Assembly (NCBI GenBank): GCA_019637155.1
Contig: JAHBWE010000010.1
Location: 310,001-374,000, forward strand
DNA: 64,000 nt
Source of the DNA: Labilithrix sp.
GTDB taxonomy: Bacteria; Myxococcota_A; Polyangia; Polyangiales; Polyangiaceae
Reading direction: 5' to 3'
Of this stretch, positions 1-6,980 are shown piece after piece. Below the pieces are notes generated by a model. It was given only the letters and a program-made list of their open reading frames with translations. It was not told where the DNA came from and searched no databases. Made by a program: the position numbers and the translations under genes. How positions within the stretch are numbered: the stretch's first letter is position 1; each line of letters begins with the position of its first letter.

Positions 1-270
1 GCCGCGCACGTAGAGCCCTCGAACGCCGCCGTCGCGCAGGCGAAGGCGCGCGCCGCTCAGCTCCGCAAGGAGGGGCGGCCGACGATGGGCGCGACGATCG
101 CGGAGGAGCTCACGTACAACCCGTTCCTCCGCACGGACTCGGGCGAGATCCGGAGCGTGCTCGGGATCGCCGCGAGCGCCTCGGCCGCCGACGCGCTCGG
201 CGCCATCCGCGCGGCGAAGGACGCTTCAACGCAGGGGCCTGCGGCCCCTGCACCCCGCTCGCAGCCGTAG
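1..270 (+). CDS. gloB: Hydroxyacylglutathione hydrolase, C-terminal part (glyoxalase II)
   Basis: Frame 1 is open from the window edge to a TAG stop. The last ~60 residues carry the glyoxalase II tail: a V-E-P-S-N helix start, then G-R-P-T-x-x-x-T-I-A-E-E-L and N-P-F-L-R. This tail forms the glutathione-binding helical domain in the family. The enzyme hydrolyses S-D-lactoylglutathione to lactate and glutathione in the cytoplasm. The metallo-beta-lactamase domain lies outside the window. The final ~15 residues (after A-K-D-A-S-T) fall inside a short repeat that also occurs at 27881-27907, so the native C-terminus may have been extended by that insertion. Identification is firm; the gene is incomplete only because of the window edge. 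Confidence 0.88.
   Translation, partial: AAHVEPSNAAVAQAKARAAQLRKEGRPTMGATIAEELTYNPFLRTDSGEIRSVLGIAASASAADALGAIRAAKDASTQGPAAPAPRSQP
227..268 (+). repeat. Short interspersed repeat, long form (copy 1)
   Basis: The copy begins CAACGCAGGGGC and ends CGCTCGCAGCCGT. The same two blocks occur on the minus strand at 27881-27907, where the G+C-rich middle (a GGGGC/GCCCC hairpin) is missing. Here it overlaps the 3' end of gloB and supplies its stop codon. Confidence 0.5.
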
Positions 271-318
271 GACGCGCGCGAAGACGCGCGCATCCTCCGC
301 TGCTCGCCGATGCACGCT

Positions 319-340
319 GATCGGTGTTCGATCGGTGTTC
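319..340. repeat. 11-bp tandem direct repeat, two units
   Basis: GATCGGTGTTC occurs twice without a spacer between gloB and the downstream convergent lipoprotein gene. A third, degenerate start (GATGCTCGGT) follows. No function is visible. Confidence 0.45.
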
Positions 341-349
341 GATGCTCGG

Positions 350-784
350 TCAGCCGCCGGGGCACTGCCCGCTGCACTGATTGATGAGCGCGACGCACGC
401 GTCGTCGCAGTCGAGCGCGCAGTCGCCGAGGCAGTTGGCGTCGCCGTCGGCGCACGCGTTCGAGCAGGTGTCGACCGCGGCCGCGCTCGGGTTCGGCGCG
501 ACGCACTTCGTGAAGCACTGCTGCGGCGTCTCCTTCGGCGTCGCCGGCGTCGTCTCGGTCGGCGTCGTCTCGGTCTCGGTCTCGGTCTCCGGGTCCGTCT
601 CCGTCACCGGCGTCGACTTCGACTTCGTCGGCTTCTCGGCCGGGTCCGCGTCGTCGTCGCCGCCCTTGTTCTTGTCCTTCGTGGACTTCGCGGCGCCCTC
701 GAACGACTCCACGTCGGGGGTGCTGCACCCGACCGCGGCCGCAAGGGCGAGGACCATCGACACCAGGAGGCACGCGCGGGTCAT
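350..784 (-). CDS. Acidic Cys-rich lipoprotein (lower member of a pair)
   Basis: 144 residues. A short signal peptide ends in the lipobox A-A-V-G-C (Cys at about residue 20), so the mature protein is expected to be lipid-anchored. A charged, Thr/Glu-rich linker (T-E-T repeats at residues 55-75) leads to a Cys-rich C-terminal third with regularly spaced cysteines (C-x3-C and C-x7-C patterns) that probably form disulfides. The ATG at 784 was chosen because GAGG lies just upstream and the signal peptide begins there. It sits 59 bases after the similar gene at 844-1464 and is probably cotranscribed. No catalytic family is recognised. Confidence 0.75.
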   Translation of the reverse strand: MTRACLLVSMVLALAAAVGCSTPDVESFEGAAKSTKDKNKGGDDDADPAEKPTKSKSTPVTETDPETETETETTPTETTPATPKETPQQCFTKCVAPNPSAAAVDTCSNACADGDANCLGDCALDCDDACVALINQCSGQCPGG

Positions 785-843
785 GCCGGTCGGTCCTGCA
801 CCTCGCGCGCCAGCGCCGGGTGGATCGTGATCGTCTCGGGACC

Positions 844-1464
844 TCAGTCGTCGCCGAAGCACTTGTCGGCGGCGTCGCTGCACGCCTGGTCGTTGTCGCA
901 GGCCTCCCAGCACTTGTCGGCGCACGCTTCGTTGTTGCACTTCTGCTCGCACTCGTCGGCGGCCTTCGCCTTCGGGATCTTGGCGAGGCACGCGACGAGC
1001 GCCGCCTCCTCATCGGGCGTGAGCTCGCCGTCGTCGCCGTCCTCGCCGTCGACGCCCGCGCACTGCGCCTTGCACGTGTCGAAGTCGGCGTTGCAGACGC
1101 TGGTCTCCTCGTCGGTGCCGCAGACGTCGGTGAAGCACTTCTCCGCCGCCGCGTCGTCCTTCGCGTCCTTCTCGCACTGGAGGACGAGGCCCATCTTCGG
1201 CGTGCCCGCGAGGCAGGTGTCGCACGCCTCCTCGCTGCCGGTCGCCGAGGGCGTCTCGCCGTTGCTCGGCTTCGTGGTCGTGCTCGCCGGGCTCTGCTTC
1301 TTGTCGGCGCTGTCGCCGTCGTCGTTGTCGTCGTCGCCTTCCTTCTGCTGCGCCGAGGACTTGCCGTCCTTGCCGTCGGGGGGAGGAGCCGAACAACCGA
1401 CGGACGCGACGAGGGTCGTGAGGGCAAACACGGCGGAGAGGGAGAGGACGGTCGCGATCTTCAT
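844..1464 (-). CDS. Acidic Cys-rich lipoprotein (upper member of a pair)
   Basis: 206 residues. The ATG is preceded by AAAGGAG at good spacing, and the protein begins M-K-I-A-T-V-L-S with a signal peptide ending in lipobox V-A-S-V-G-C. A low-complexity Asp/Lys/Ser linker (residues 25-70) precedes a domain with about 16 cysteines, many as C-x3-C pairs, in an acidic background. The layout matches the gene at 350-784, so the two look like divergent paralogues. Disulfide-rich anchored proteins of this kind are common in Polyangia, but I know of no assigned function. It could be a cell-surface adhesin or metal-binding protein; nothing in the sequence decides this. Confidence 0.78.
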   Translation of the reverse strand: MKIATVLSLSAVFALTTLVASVGCSAPPPDGKDGKSSAQQKEGDDDNDDGDSADKKQSPASTTTKPSNGETPSATGSEEACDTCLAGTPKMGLVLQCEKDAKDDAAAEKCFTDVCGTDEETSVCNADFDTCKAQCAGVDGEDGDDGELTPDEEAALVACLAKIPKAKAADECEQKCNNEACADKCWEACDNDQACSDAADKCFGDD

Positions 1465-1658
1465 CTGAGGGCTCCTTTGGGACTTCGCTCGACTCACGGG
1501 GACTTACTGCAGCTCCCGAACCAAGCCGCGCGCAGGCCGGAACCTCGAAAAACGCAGGAAAACCGAGGGATGATCTGGCTCCATGCATTTCAGAGCATGG
1601 TGCAAGAGGCGGGAATTCCAGCGCGATCCCGACATGTGAGCATCATGCGCAGGCGCGC
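1465..1658. other. Intergenic region with small inverted repeat
   Basis: About 190 bases between the Cys-rich lipoprotein pair and the FemAB/GNAT-like gene. It is less G+C-rich than its surroundings and holds the promoter of the lipoprotein pair. A 6-bp inverted repeat, CCATGC(8)GCATGG, lies at 1581-1600. No open frame with convincing coding character is present. Confidence 0.4.
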
Positions 1659-2828
1659 CTACTCGTCGTCGCCGCCGGCGCTGACGTAGGCTTCGATCGC
1701 GGCGCGTTCGCGCGCGAGGTGCGCGGAGAGAACGTTGCGGAAGCGCGCGTCTTCGACGTGATGCGCCGACCACGTGACGGTGGGGACGAAGCCGCGCACC
1801 CGTTTGTGCTCGCCGCCCGCGCCGGGGTTGAACGTGGTGAGCCGCTCGCGGATCGCCTCGTCGACGCCGTGGTAGTAGCAGACGTTGAAGTGGAGGAAGG
1901 GGCGGTCGACCTTCGTCCCCCAGTAGCGGCCATAGAGGACGCCGGCCTTCTTCACGTTGAAGGCGCCCGCGACGATGTCGCCGTCGGCGTCGCGCGCGAC
2001 GGTCCACGCGAGTCGCTCGGCGAAGCGCTGTCGCACGAGCTCGAAGAAGCGCCGATTGAGGTAGCGGCGGCCGTAGAAGTACTTGTCGACGGTCGAGGTG
2101 TAGAGGTCGTACATCGTCGCCGCGATGGCGGCGCCGCCCGCGCCGCGGAGCTCTTCTGCCCGGATCGTCTGGATCGTCATTCCATCCAGTGAGGGCTGTT
2201 TCCGCTCGCGGCGGATCTGCGTCCGCTTCTTCTGCGGGAGCGTCTTGAGGAAGTCCTCGTAGTCGGCGAAGGGCGCGCCGGCGCGGTTGGACCAGTGGTA
2301 CTGGACCCCGCAGCGCATCATCATCCCGGCCTGCTCCCAGAGCTCGGCTTCGGCGGGCTCGGGGAAGAGGACGTGCGCGCTCGAGAGCTCGAGCTCCTTC
2401 GTGATGGTGCGGAGCGCGTGGGCGAAGACGGCGACCATCTCCGCGCGGTCCTTCGACGGATGCCACAGCACGCGGTGGCCGCTCGCCGGGGTGAAGGGGA
2501 CCGCGAGGATCAGCTTCGGGTAGTAGGAGAGGCCCATGCGGCTCGCGAGATCGGCCCAGCTCCAGTCGAAGACGAACTCGCCCTCGCTGTTGGTCTTGAT
2601 GTACGCGGGCGCGGCGGCGACGAGGTCGCCGCCCTCGTAGAGGACCAGGTGGTAGGGGATCCAGCCGGCGCGCTCGCCCACGCACCCCGCCTCCTCGAGC
2701 GCGGCGAGCCACGCGTGCTCGACGAACGGCGAAGCGTCGTCGCGCACGAGCGCGTCCCACGCCGCCGCGGGCACGTCGGCGATCTTGTCGACGATGCGGA
2801 GCTCTCTCATCAGCTCGCTGCGGCTCAC
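1659..2828 (-). CDS. FemAB/GNAT-like acyltransferase of the DUF482 (COG3146) type
   Basis: 389 residues, the usual length for DUF482. Typical features are the N-terminal S-P-F-x-x-x-x-W-L-x-A-L-E, the central F-x-W-x-W-A-D and Y-Y-P-K-L segment, V-P-F-T-P near residue 120, and a C-terminal G-A-F-N with Y-G-R-Y-W-G. Proteins of this group are GNAT-fold and related to FemAB aminoacyltransferases. The substrate is unknown, though a peptidoglycan or amino-acyl acceptor is often suggested. The frame opens with GTG at 2828; an ATG at 2810 is an alternative. The gene upstream on the same strand ends 13 bases before it, so the two form an operon. Confidence 0.82.
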   Translation of the reverse strand: MSRSELMRELRIVDKIADVPAAAWDALVRDDASPFVEHAWLAALEEAGCVGERAGWIPYHLVLYEGGDLVAAAPAYIKTNSEGEFVFDWSWADLASRMGLSYYPKLILAVPFTPASGHRVLWHPSKDRAEMVAVFAHALRTITKELELSSAHVLFPEPAEAELWEQAGMMMRCGVQYHWSNRAGAPFADYEDFLKTLPQKKRTQIRRERKQPSLDGMTIQTIRAEELRGAGGAAIAATMYDLYTSTVDKYFYGRRYLNRRFFELVRQRFAERLAWTVARDADGDIVAGAFNVKKAGVLYGRYWGTKVDRPFLHFNVCYYHGVDEAIRERLTTFNPGAGGEHKRVRGFVPTVTWSAHHVEDARFRNVLSAHLARERAAIEAYVSAGGDDE

Positions 2829-2841
2829 GACGAACGGCGCG

Positions 2842-3420
2842 TCAGTCGCGCCGGACGAGCGCGAACCATTCGCCGCGCGGCTTGCCGCCTTTGAAGGCCT
2901 TGCCGATCGAGACGTGGGTGGAGATCCCGCGCAGGTAGTCGGTCATTCCTCCGTAGACGATGCCGGGGATGAGGCCGGCGTTCTCCACGATCTTCGGCCA
3001 GCCCTCCGGCTTCTCCTTCGGGATCTTCGTGTATTCGATGACGAGCTCGCCCTCGTGCTCGCCTTCGCCCTTCGACGCGGTGAAGTAGCCGGGGCCGGCG
3101 AACGCGGTGTACGGCTGCACGTTGAAGCCGACGACGACGGAGGGATCGCCGGCGATCTTCGCGAAGCGCTTCTGGAACTTCCCGGGGAGCCCGAGCGCGT
3201 TGTGGAGGTCGTGCTGGACCTCGACGAGCGGCTCCGAGATCGGCACGACGTAGTCGACGTCGATGGGGCGGTGGCCTTTCACCGCGTCGAAGATGCGGGA
3301 CATCTCCTTCTTCGACCACGTGCGCGTCGTGTGGATGCGGCCTTCGTGTCCGAGGCCGTCGAGGATCTCGACGAGGCGCTCCACGTTGACGGTCGGCTCG
3401 AGGAACTTTTGGACGTCCAT
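2842..3420 (-). CDS. Conserved hypothetical protein, 192 aa, soluble
   Basis: No signal peptide or membrane segment. The codon bias is strongly myxobacterial and the protein has a balanced, globular composition, with a Gly-rich central stretch (F-A-G-P-G-Y-F-T-A) and basic C-terminal end. I do not recognise the family. It is the first gene of a two-gene operon with the FemAB/GNAT-like gene, 13 bases apart, and is divergent from the OmpA-like lipoprotein. Shared transcription suggests a related job, but the sequence gives no reaction. Confidence 0.7.
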   Translation of the reverse strand: MDVQKFLEPTVNVERLVEILDGLGHEGRIHTTRTWSKKEMSRIFDAVKGHRPIDVDYVVPISEPLVEVQHDLHNALGLPGKFQKRFAKIAGDPSVVVGFNVQPYTAFAGPGYFTASKGEGEHEGELVIEYTKIPKEKPEGWPKIVENAGLIPGIVYGGMTDYLRGISTHVSIGKAFKGGKPRGEWFALVRRD

Positions 3421-3476
3421 GGCTCGCGCGCGATCACTACCAGCAAACTTGGCCGGACACGAAGGTGGTTGCTTCG

Positions 3477-4085
3477 ATGCGCACCATGACCTACCCGCGA
3501 ATGCTCCTCGTCGCCGCCGTGTCGCTCGCCGCTCTCGCGGGCTGCGATGCGCCGGGCCTCACATCGAAGAACGCCAAGGCGCCGAACGCGGTCGCGAAGT
3601 CCGGCCCGGTCGGCACGACCCAGCTCACGGGCGCGACGATGGCGAAGCCCGCCGCGGCGTTGCCGGCCGTGCAGACGCCGACGGTGTTCTCGCCGGGCCT
3701 CTCGGTCTCGGACGTCGTGGCGCGCGAGTGCGGGATCCAGCCGCGCGAGGCCTCGAACCAAACGGTGCCGACCTTCGACTTCGACTCGACCGCGCTCGCG
3801 CCGGCGGATCGCGACATGCTCGCGGAGGTGGCGAAGTGCCTGACCGAGGGCGCGCTGAAGGACAAGAACGTCGCGCTCATCGGCCGGACCGACGCGCGCG
3901 GCGAGCCCGAGTACAACATGGGCCTCGGCGACTCGCGCGCGAGCGCGGTGCAGCGCTACCTCGTCGACCTCGGCGTCGGCAAGGACCGCCTCCGCGCGAC
4001 GAGCCGCGGCGAGATCGACGCCACCGGCACCGACGAGGAGGGCTGGGCGCACGACCGCCGTGTCGACATCGAGCTCGCGCTGTAA
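3477..4085 (+). CDS. OmpA-family peptidoglycan-binding lipoprotein
   Basis: 202 residues. The signal peptide (M-R-T-M-T-Y-P-R then hydrophobic) ends in lipobox L-A-G-C near residue 22. A ~70-residue linker leads to an OmpA C-terminal domain: F-D-F-D-S-T near the start, then G-R-T-D-A-R-G-E-P-E-Y-N, L-G-D-S-R-A-S-A-V and the final D-R-R-V-D-I-E-L. These are the usual diaminopimelate-binding positions, so the protein probably links the outer membrane to peptidoglycan, like Pal. The ATG at 3477 was preferred over an in-frame GTG at 3465 because AAGGTGG sits 8 bases before it. The glycosylase gene starts 11 bases downstream. Confidence 0.85.
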   Translation: MRTMTYPRMLLVAAVSLAALAGCDAPGLTSKNAKAPNAVAKSGPVGTTQLTGATMAKPAAALPAVQTPTVFSPGLSVSDVVARECGIQPREASNQTVPTFDFDSTALAPADRDMLAEVAKCLTEGALKDKNVALIGRTDARGEPEYNMGLGDSRASAVQRYLVDLGVGKDRLRATSRGEIDATGTDEEGWAHDRRVDIELAL

Positions 4086-4096
4086 CGTCGCGATGC

Positions 4097-4723
4097 GTGC
4101 TCCCCTCCGACGCTGAATCCACCCCCGGCTCCGACTTCGTTCCCGAGCCGTTGCCGCGCGCCTTCTTCGCGCGCGACGCGCTGGTGCTGGCGCGCGCGCT
4201 CATCGGCACCCGTCTCGTCGTGCGGTCCGCGGATCACGTGCAGATTGCACGCATCACGGAGACGGAGGCCTACCGCGGCCCGAAGGACCTGGCGTGCCAC
4301 GCTCGCGCGGGCCTCACGCGCCGGACGCGGACGCTCTTCGGTCCACCGGGCCACGCGTACGTGTTCCTCATCTACGGCATGTACGACTGCTTCAACGTGG
4401 TCGGCGACGCGGAGGGGAGGGGCCACGCGGTCCTCGTGCGCGCGGTCGAGCCCGTGACGGGCATGCCGCCCGGCGTCTCGACCGCGGGCCCGGGTCGTCT
4501 GACGCGCGCGCTGGGGATCACGCGCAAGGACGACACCGCGGACCTCGCCGACTCGACCTCCCGCATCTACATCGCCGCGCGGACACGGCGCCCGCGCCTC
4601 CGCATCACGCCCCGCGTCGGCGTCGCCTACGCCGGCGAATGGGCCACCCGCCCCTGGCGCTTCCTCGACGCCGACACCCCCCACGTCTCACGCCCTCCCG
4701 CCCGCTCGATCGGCCTCGGCTAG
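4097..4723 (+). CDS. mpg: DNA-3-methyladenine glycosylase (AAG/MPG family)
   Basis: 208 residues, normal for the bacterial family. Clear motifs are L-I-G-T-R-L near the N-terminus, E-T-E-A-Y-R-G-P-x-D with the catalytic glutamate, C-H-A-R-x-G-x-T-x-R, and F-L-I-Y-G-M-Y-D-C-F-N-V-V. The enzyme flips out and excises alkylated or deaminated purines as the first step of base-excision repair. The GTG at 4097 is the first plausible start after the OmpA-type gene stops at 4085, so the pair is probably cotranscribed. The last 20 bases before the stop codon are exactly duplicated at 4809-4828. Confidence 0.93.
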   Translation: MLPSDAESTPGSDFVPEPLPRAFFARDALVLARALIGTRLVVRSADHVQIARITETEAYRGPKDLACHARAGLTRRTRTLFGPPGHAYVFLIYGMYDCFNVVGDAEGRGHAVLVRAVEPVTGMPPGVSTAGPGRLTRALGITRKDDTADLADSTSRIYIAARTRRPRLRITPRVGVAYAGEWATRPWRFLDADTPHVSRPPARSIGLG

Positions 4724-4828
4724 GCGCGGCTAGGCGCCACGCATCCAGGAGCCCATCGCCGTGTCTGAGCGCTCCGGCGCTCCGGCGCTCCGGCATCTCG
4801 GTCCCTGTCCCGCTCGATCGGCCTCGGC
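4701..4828. repeat. Exact 20-bp direct repeat flanking a 88-bp spacer
   Basis: Positions 4701-4720 (the 3' end of the glycosylase gene) and 4809-4828 are identical over 20 bases; key core CTCGATCGGCCTCGG. The copies are 108 bases apart, and the second lies only 11 bases from interspersed repeat copy A. The pattern suggests a local duplication or insertion event. Confidence 0.7.
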
Positions 4829-4839
4829 CCACCGCGAAG

Positions 4840-4940
4840 GGGCCCCAGAAGCGGCCGCTTCAGCGGGCGCGAAGCGCCCCGGCGTCTTCGCCGGGCCGTG
4901 TCTGGGGTGGGGGTGTCGGGGGCAACGCCCCCGACGTTGA
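4840..4940 (-). repeat. Interspersed ~100-bp repeat, copy A
   Basis: This block is closely similar to 13483-13586. Shared segments are GGGCCCCAGAAGCGGCCGC, GCGGGCGCGAAGCGCCCCG, GGGCCGTGTCTGGGG followed by TGGGGGTGTCGGGGGC, and GACGTTGA. Only short internal stretches differ. On the minus strand it can form two hairpins (GGGGCNNNGCCCC and GGGCGC/GCGCCC), and it has CCCCAGA/TCTGGGG as an inner inverted repeat. It lies at the 3' end of a minus-strand lipoprotein gene and supplies that gene's last ~25 codons and stop. Confidence 0.75.
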
Positions 4941-5534
4941 AGAATACCCTTGCCAGACGACGGCGCGCGTGAGCGTTCCCGGCGTGGTCGCGTCGATGAC
5001 GAGGCGCAGAGCTTCGCCCTTCTTCGCGCAGGCGGGGCCGCGCGGGGGGACGAGGCCGGCCGCGTCGGCGACTTCGCCGCGTGGGGCGTTGGTCGCGTCC
5101 GCGAACCACGCCTTCACTGGGCGGCTCGAGGCGACGAGCGCGCGGAAGCACGTGTCCGCCGCGGACGTGTCGAGCTCCACCGGCGTCGACGCGTCGTCGA
5201 TCCGCTTCGCCTCGCGCATGAGCGGCGCATCGGTCGCGCCGCGCGCCGCGAGCTCGTCGAGCGACGGCACGTCGGCGCCTGGAGCCGGCGTCATGTCGAC
5301 GACCCCCGCATCCACGCGGACGGACGGCTGCGCGACCGGCCCCGGCATCGGCCTCCGCGCAGGCGCCCGCGCGCACGCGGCCACGAGAACGACGAATGCA
5401 GCGAGCGCGAACGCTCGCGACCGCGCAAAAGCACAACCAAGGTTGTGCTTTTGCCCAACCTTGGTTGTGTTCTTCGCAGGCCCGAGCCCGAGTCGGAGCC
5501 CGAGCGCGGTGGCGCTGGAGGCGCGGGCCGGCAC
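4860..5534 (-). CDS. Lipoprotein gene with both ends altered by repeats
   Basis: The core reads as a lipoprotein: hydrophobic segment F-A-L-A-A-F-V-V-L-V then lipobox V-A-A-C, and an Asp/Ala-rich domain with a Cys pair (D-T-C-F-R and G-P-A-C-A-K-K-G) to about residue 190. The only usable in-frame start is GTG at 5534, which leaves an abnormal ~40-residue stretch before the hydrophobic core. Part of that stretch is encoded by the perfect dyad at 5425-5454. The C-terminal tail (G-Y-S-S-T-S-G-A-L-P-P-T-P) is encoded by repeat copy A. The gene may be functional, chimeric or decaying; the core family is not recognised. Confidence 0.5.
   Translation of the reverse strand: MPARASSATALGLRLGLGPAKNTTKVGQKHNLGCAFARSRAFALAAFVVLVAACARAPARRPMPGPVAQPSVRVDAGVVDMTPAPGADVPSLDELAARGATDAPLMREAKRIDDASTPVELDTSAADTCFRALVASSRPVKAWFADATNAPRGEVADAAGLVPPRGPACAKKGEALRLVIDATTPGTLTRAVVWQGYSSTSGALPPTPPPQTRPGEDAGALRAR
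5425..5454. promoter_or_regulatory. Perfect 14-bp-arm inverted repeat (operator-like dyad)
   Basis: The left arm GCAAAAGCACAACC is followed by AA and its exact complement GGTTGTGCTTTTGC. This is A+T-rich in a ~70% G+C context and lies between the bactofilin gene and the core of the minus-strand lipoprotein gene. A second, shorter dyad with the same core (CAACC-TT-GGTTG) follows immediately. The spacing of like cores suggests a dimeric regulator's operator pair; a REP-like element is the alternative. There is no U-tract after the stem, so a terminator is less likely. Confidence 0.5.
5455..5469. promoter_or_regulatory. Second copy of the CAACC-NN-GGTTG dyad
   Basis: The sequence CCAACCTTGGTTGTG repeats the core of the large inverted repeat directly beside it, with TT instead of AA in the centre. 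The two centres are about 22 bases apart, close to two helical turns, which would place two bound dimers on the same face of the DNA. Confidence 0.4.
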
Positions 5535-5540
5535 GCGCGG

Positions 5541-5765
5541 CGACGCCGCCGTGGGCGCCGCGGCGCTGGGCGCCGCGGCGTCGGGGGCGCCGCGGCGTCG
5601 GGGGCGCTGCGGTCGGGGGCGCTGCGGCGTTGAAGCGCCGCGGCGTCGGGGGCGCCGCGGCGTTGGGGCGCCGCGGCGTCGGGGGCGCTGCGGCGTCGGG
5701 GGGCGCTGCGGCGTCGGGGGCCGCGGCGTCGGGGGGCGCTGCGGCGTCGGGGGGCGCCGCGAGCC
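5541..5765. repeat. GC-rich tandem repeat, ~18-bp unit
   Basis: About twelve imperfect copies of a 17-19-bp unit close to GGCGCCGCGGCGTCGGGG, with a common variant GGCGCTGCGGCGTCGGGG. The array fills the space between the bactofilin stop and the lipoprotein frame. On the minus strand some frames read as (D/P-A-A-A-P-P)n, but unit length varies, so it is not a maintained coding repeat. It is probably length-variable. Confidence 0.75.
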
Positions 5766-6164
5766 TCACGCGCGGGGTTGGGGGGCGCTGCGCGTGGCGC
5801 GCGGCTCGGGGGCCGCGGCGGCGGGCTCGGCGTCCATGCGGCAGGAGCCCTGGAACTCGACGCCGCGCTCGATGAAGAGGGAAGGCGAGTGGATGTTGCC
5901 GATCAGCTTGCCCGGCGCGTGGATCTCGATCGACTCGCTCGCGCGCACGTTGCCGTGGACGATGCCGCCGCGGATGATGACCGTCGCGACGTCGATCTCG
6001 GCGTGGATCTCCGCGCCGTCGCCGATGATGAGCGTGTCGTCGCTCTTGATCTCGCCCTTGAACGCGCCGTCGATGCGGACTCGGCCTTCGAAGTAGAGCT
6101 TCCCCTCGAAGCGGGTGCCGCGACCGAGGAGTGCCGTGATTTCCGTGGCGGGGAGAGCGTCCAT
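5766..6164 (-). CDS. Bactofilin (polymer-forming cytoskeletal protein)
   Basis: 132 residues. The bactofilin beta-helix core starts with T-R-F-E-G-K-L-Y-F-E-G-R-V-R-I-D-G and repeats six-residue rungs: G-D-G-A-E-I-H-A-E-I, G-G-I-V-H-G-N-V, L-I-G-N-I-H-S-P-S-L. The family self-assembles into nucleotide-independent filaments that scaffold envelope enzymes or chromosome-arm machinery in myxobacteria. An Ala/Pro/Glu-rich tail of ~20 residues follows the core. The ATG at 6164 has GGAG 6 bases upstream; an earlier in-frame start at 6206 gives a basic extension not expected in the family. Confidence 0.9.
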   Translation of the reverse strand: MDALPATEITALLGRGTRFEGKLYFEGRVRIDGAFKGEIKSDDTLIIGDGAEIHAEIDVATVIIRGGIVHGNVRASESIEIHAPGKLIGNIHSPSLFIERGVEFQGSCRMDAEPAAAAPEPRATRSAPQPRA

Positions 6165-6281
6165 GCGCCGCTCCGCGTAGCAGCGCCGCCCCTGGCTGGC
6201 AACCACGTCCGCTTATCGAAGTACGGGTCGAGTCGCGCGGTCGGTTTGTGGACCGCTGGGGCCGCGTGCTCTACTCCCCGT

Positions 6282-6947
6282 ATGAAGCCGCGATTCGTCG
6301 TTCCCTCCATCCTCGGCGTCCTCGGCATCCTCGCGTTCACGGTGCCCGGCGCGGCGCAGCAGACGACGCCCGACGTGCTGCCCTCCGGCGACAGCCAGGG
6401 CCAGACCGGCGGCAACGGACCCGCGACCGACGAGGGCACCGAGAAGAAAGCGGAGGCCCCCGCGAAGTCGACGAACAACGTCGGCGGCTACGGCTACAGC
6501 GACAAACCAGCCGCCGGCGCCGCGCCGCGCGTGCGGTACAAGTCGAGCGGGCCCACCGTCGCGATGCCCGGCTTCGAGCAGACCTCGGACGGCGCGTCCC
6601 GCTTCTTCGTGCAGCTCTCCCAGAGCGTGGCGGTCGAGGAGCGACGCGCGCAGGGCAGCGTCACGTACGTGCTCAAGGGCGCGAGCCCGCGCGTCTACAA
6701 CAACACGAACGCCCTCGTCACCGTGCACTTCAGCACGCCCGTCTCGCGCGCGCGGCTCGTCCCCGCCGGCAAGGACCTCCTCTTCGTGCTCGACCTCCGC
6801 GCCGCCGCGTCGCCGACCTACAAGGTGACGGAGACCGCGGACAAAGGCGCCCAGCTCACGATCGAGTTCCCGAAGGGCGACTGGTTCAACGCGCCCGCGA
6901 TCGAGCCGGAGAAGAGGGCCGTGCGGACGGGTCGTAAGAAGAAGTGA
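6282..6947 (+). CDS. Secreted AMIN-domain-like periplasmic protein
   Basis: 221 residues. A signal peptide (M-K-P-R-F-V-V-P then a hydrophobic core ending A-A-Q-Q) is followed by a ~90-residue disordered, Gly/Pro/Lys-rich stretch. A beta-rich domain starts near residue 115: F-F-V-Q-L-S-Q-S-V-A-V, Y-V-L-K-G-A-S-P-R-V, V-T-V-H-F-S-T-P-V and F-V-L-D-L-R. This order resembles AMIN domains, which bind peptidoglycan or sit in secretin and amidase complexes. The C-terminal end is very basic. The LptD-like gene begins 33 bases downstream, so an envelope role is likely. Confidence 0.65.
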   Translation: MKPRFVVPSILGVLGILAFTVPGAAQQTTPDVLPSGDSQGQTGGNGPATDEGTEKKAEAPAKSTNNVGGYGYSDKPAAGAAPRVRYKSSGPTVAMPGFEQTSDGASRFFVQLSQSVAVEERRAQGSVTYVLKGASPRVYNNTNALVTVHFSTPVSRARLVPAGKDLLFVLDLRAAASPTYKVTETADKGAQLTIEFPKGDWFNAPAIEPEKRAVRTGRKKK

Positions 6948-6980
6948 CCGCGACGTAACGGGCGCCCTATAAGAGCGCCC

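Noticed and set aside
1581..1600. Small inverted repeat as a regulatory site
   Set aside because: The 6-bp arms are short enough to occur by chance and no related copy is seen elsewhere in the window.
5425..5454. Intrinsic terminator for the bactofilin gene
   Set aside because: The stem is A+T-rich with no following U-tract, and a second copy of its core lies beside it, which fits an operator or REP better.
5541..5765. Possible CRISPR array
   Set aside because: Units are only ~18 bp, directly adjacent without unique spacers, and degenerate; no cas genes are present.
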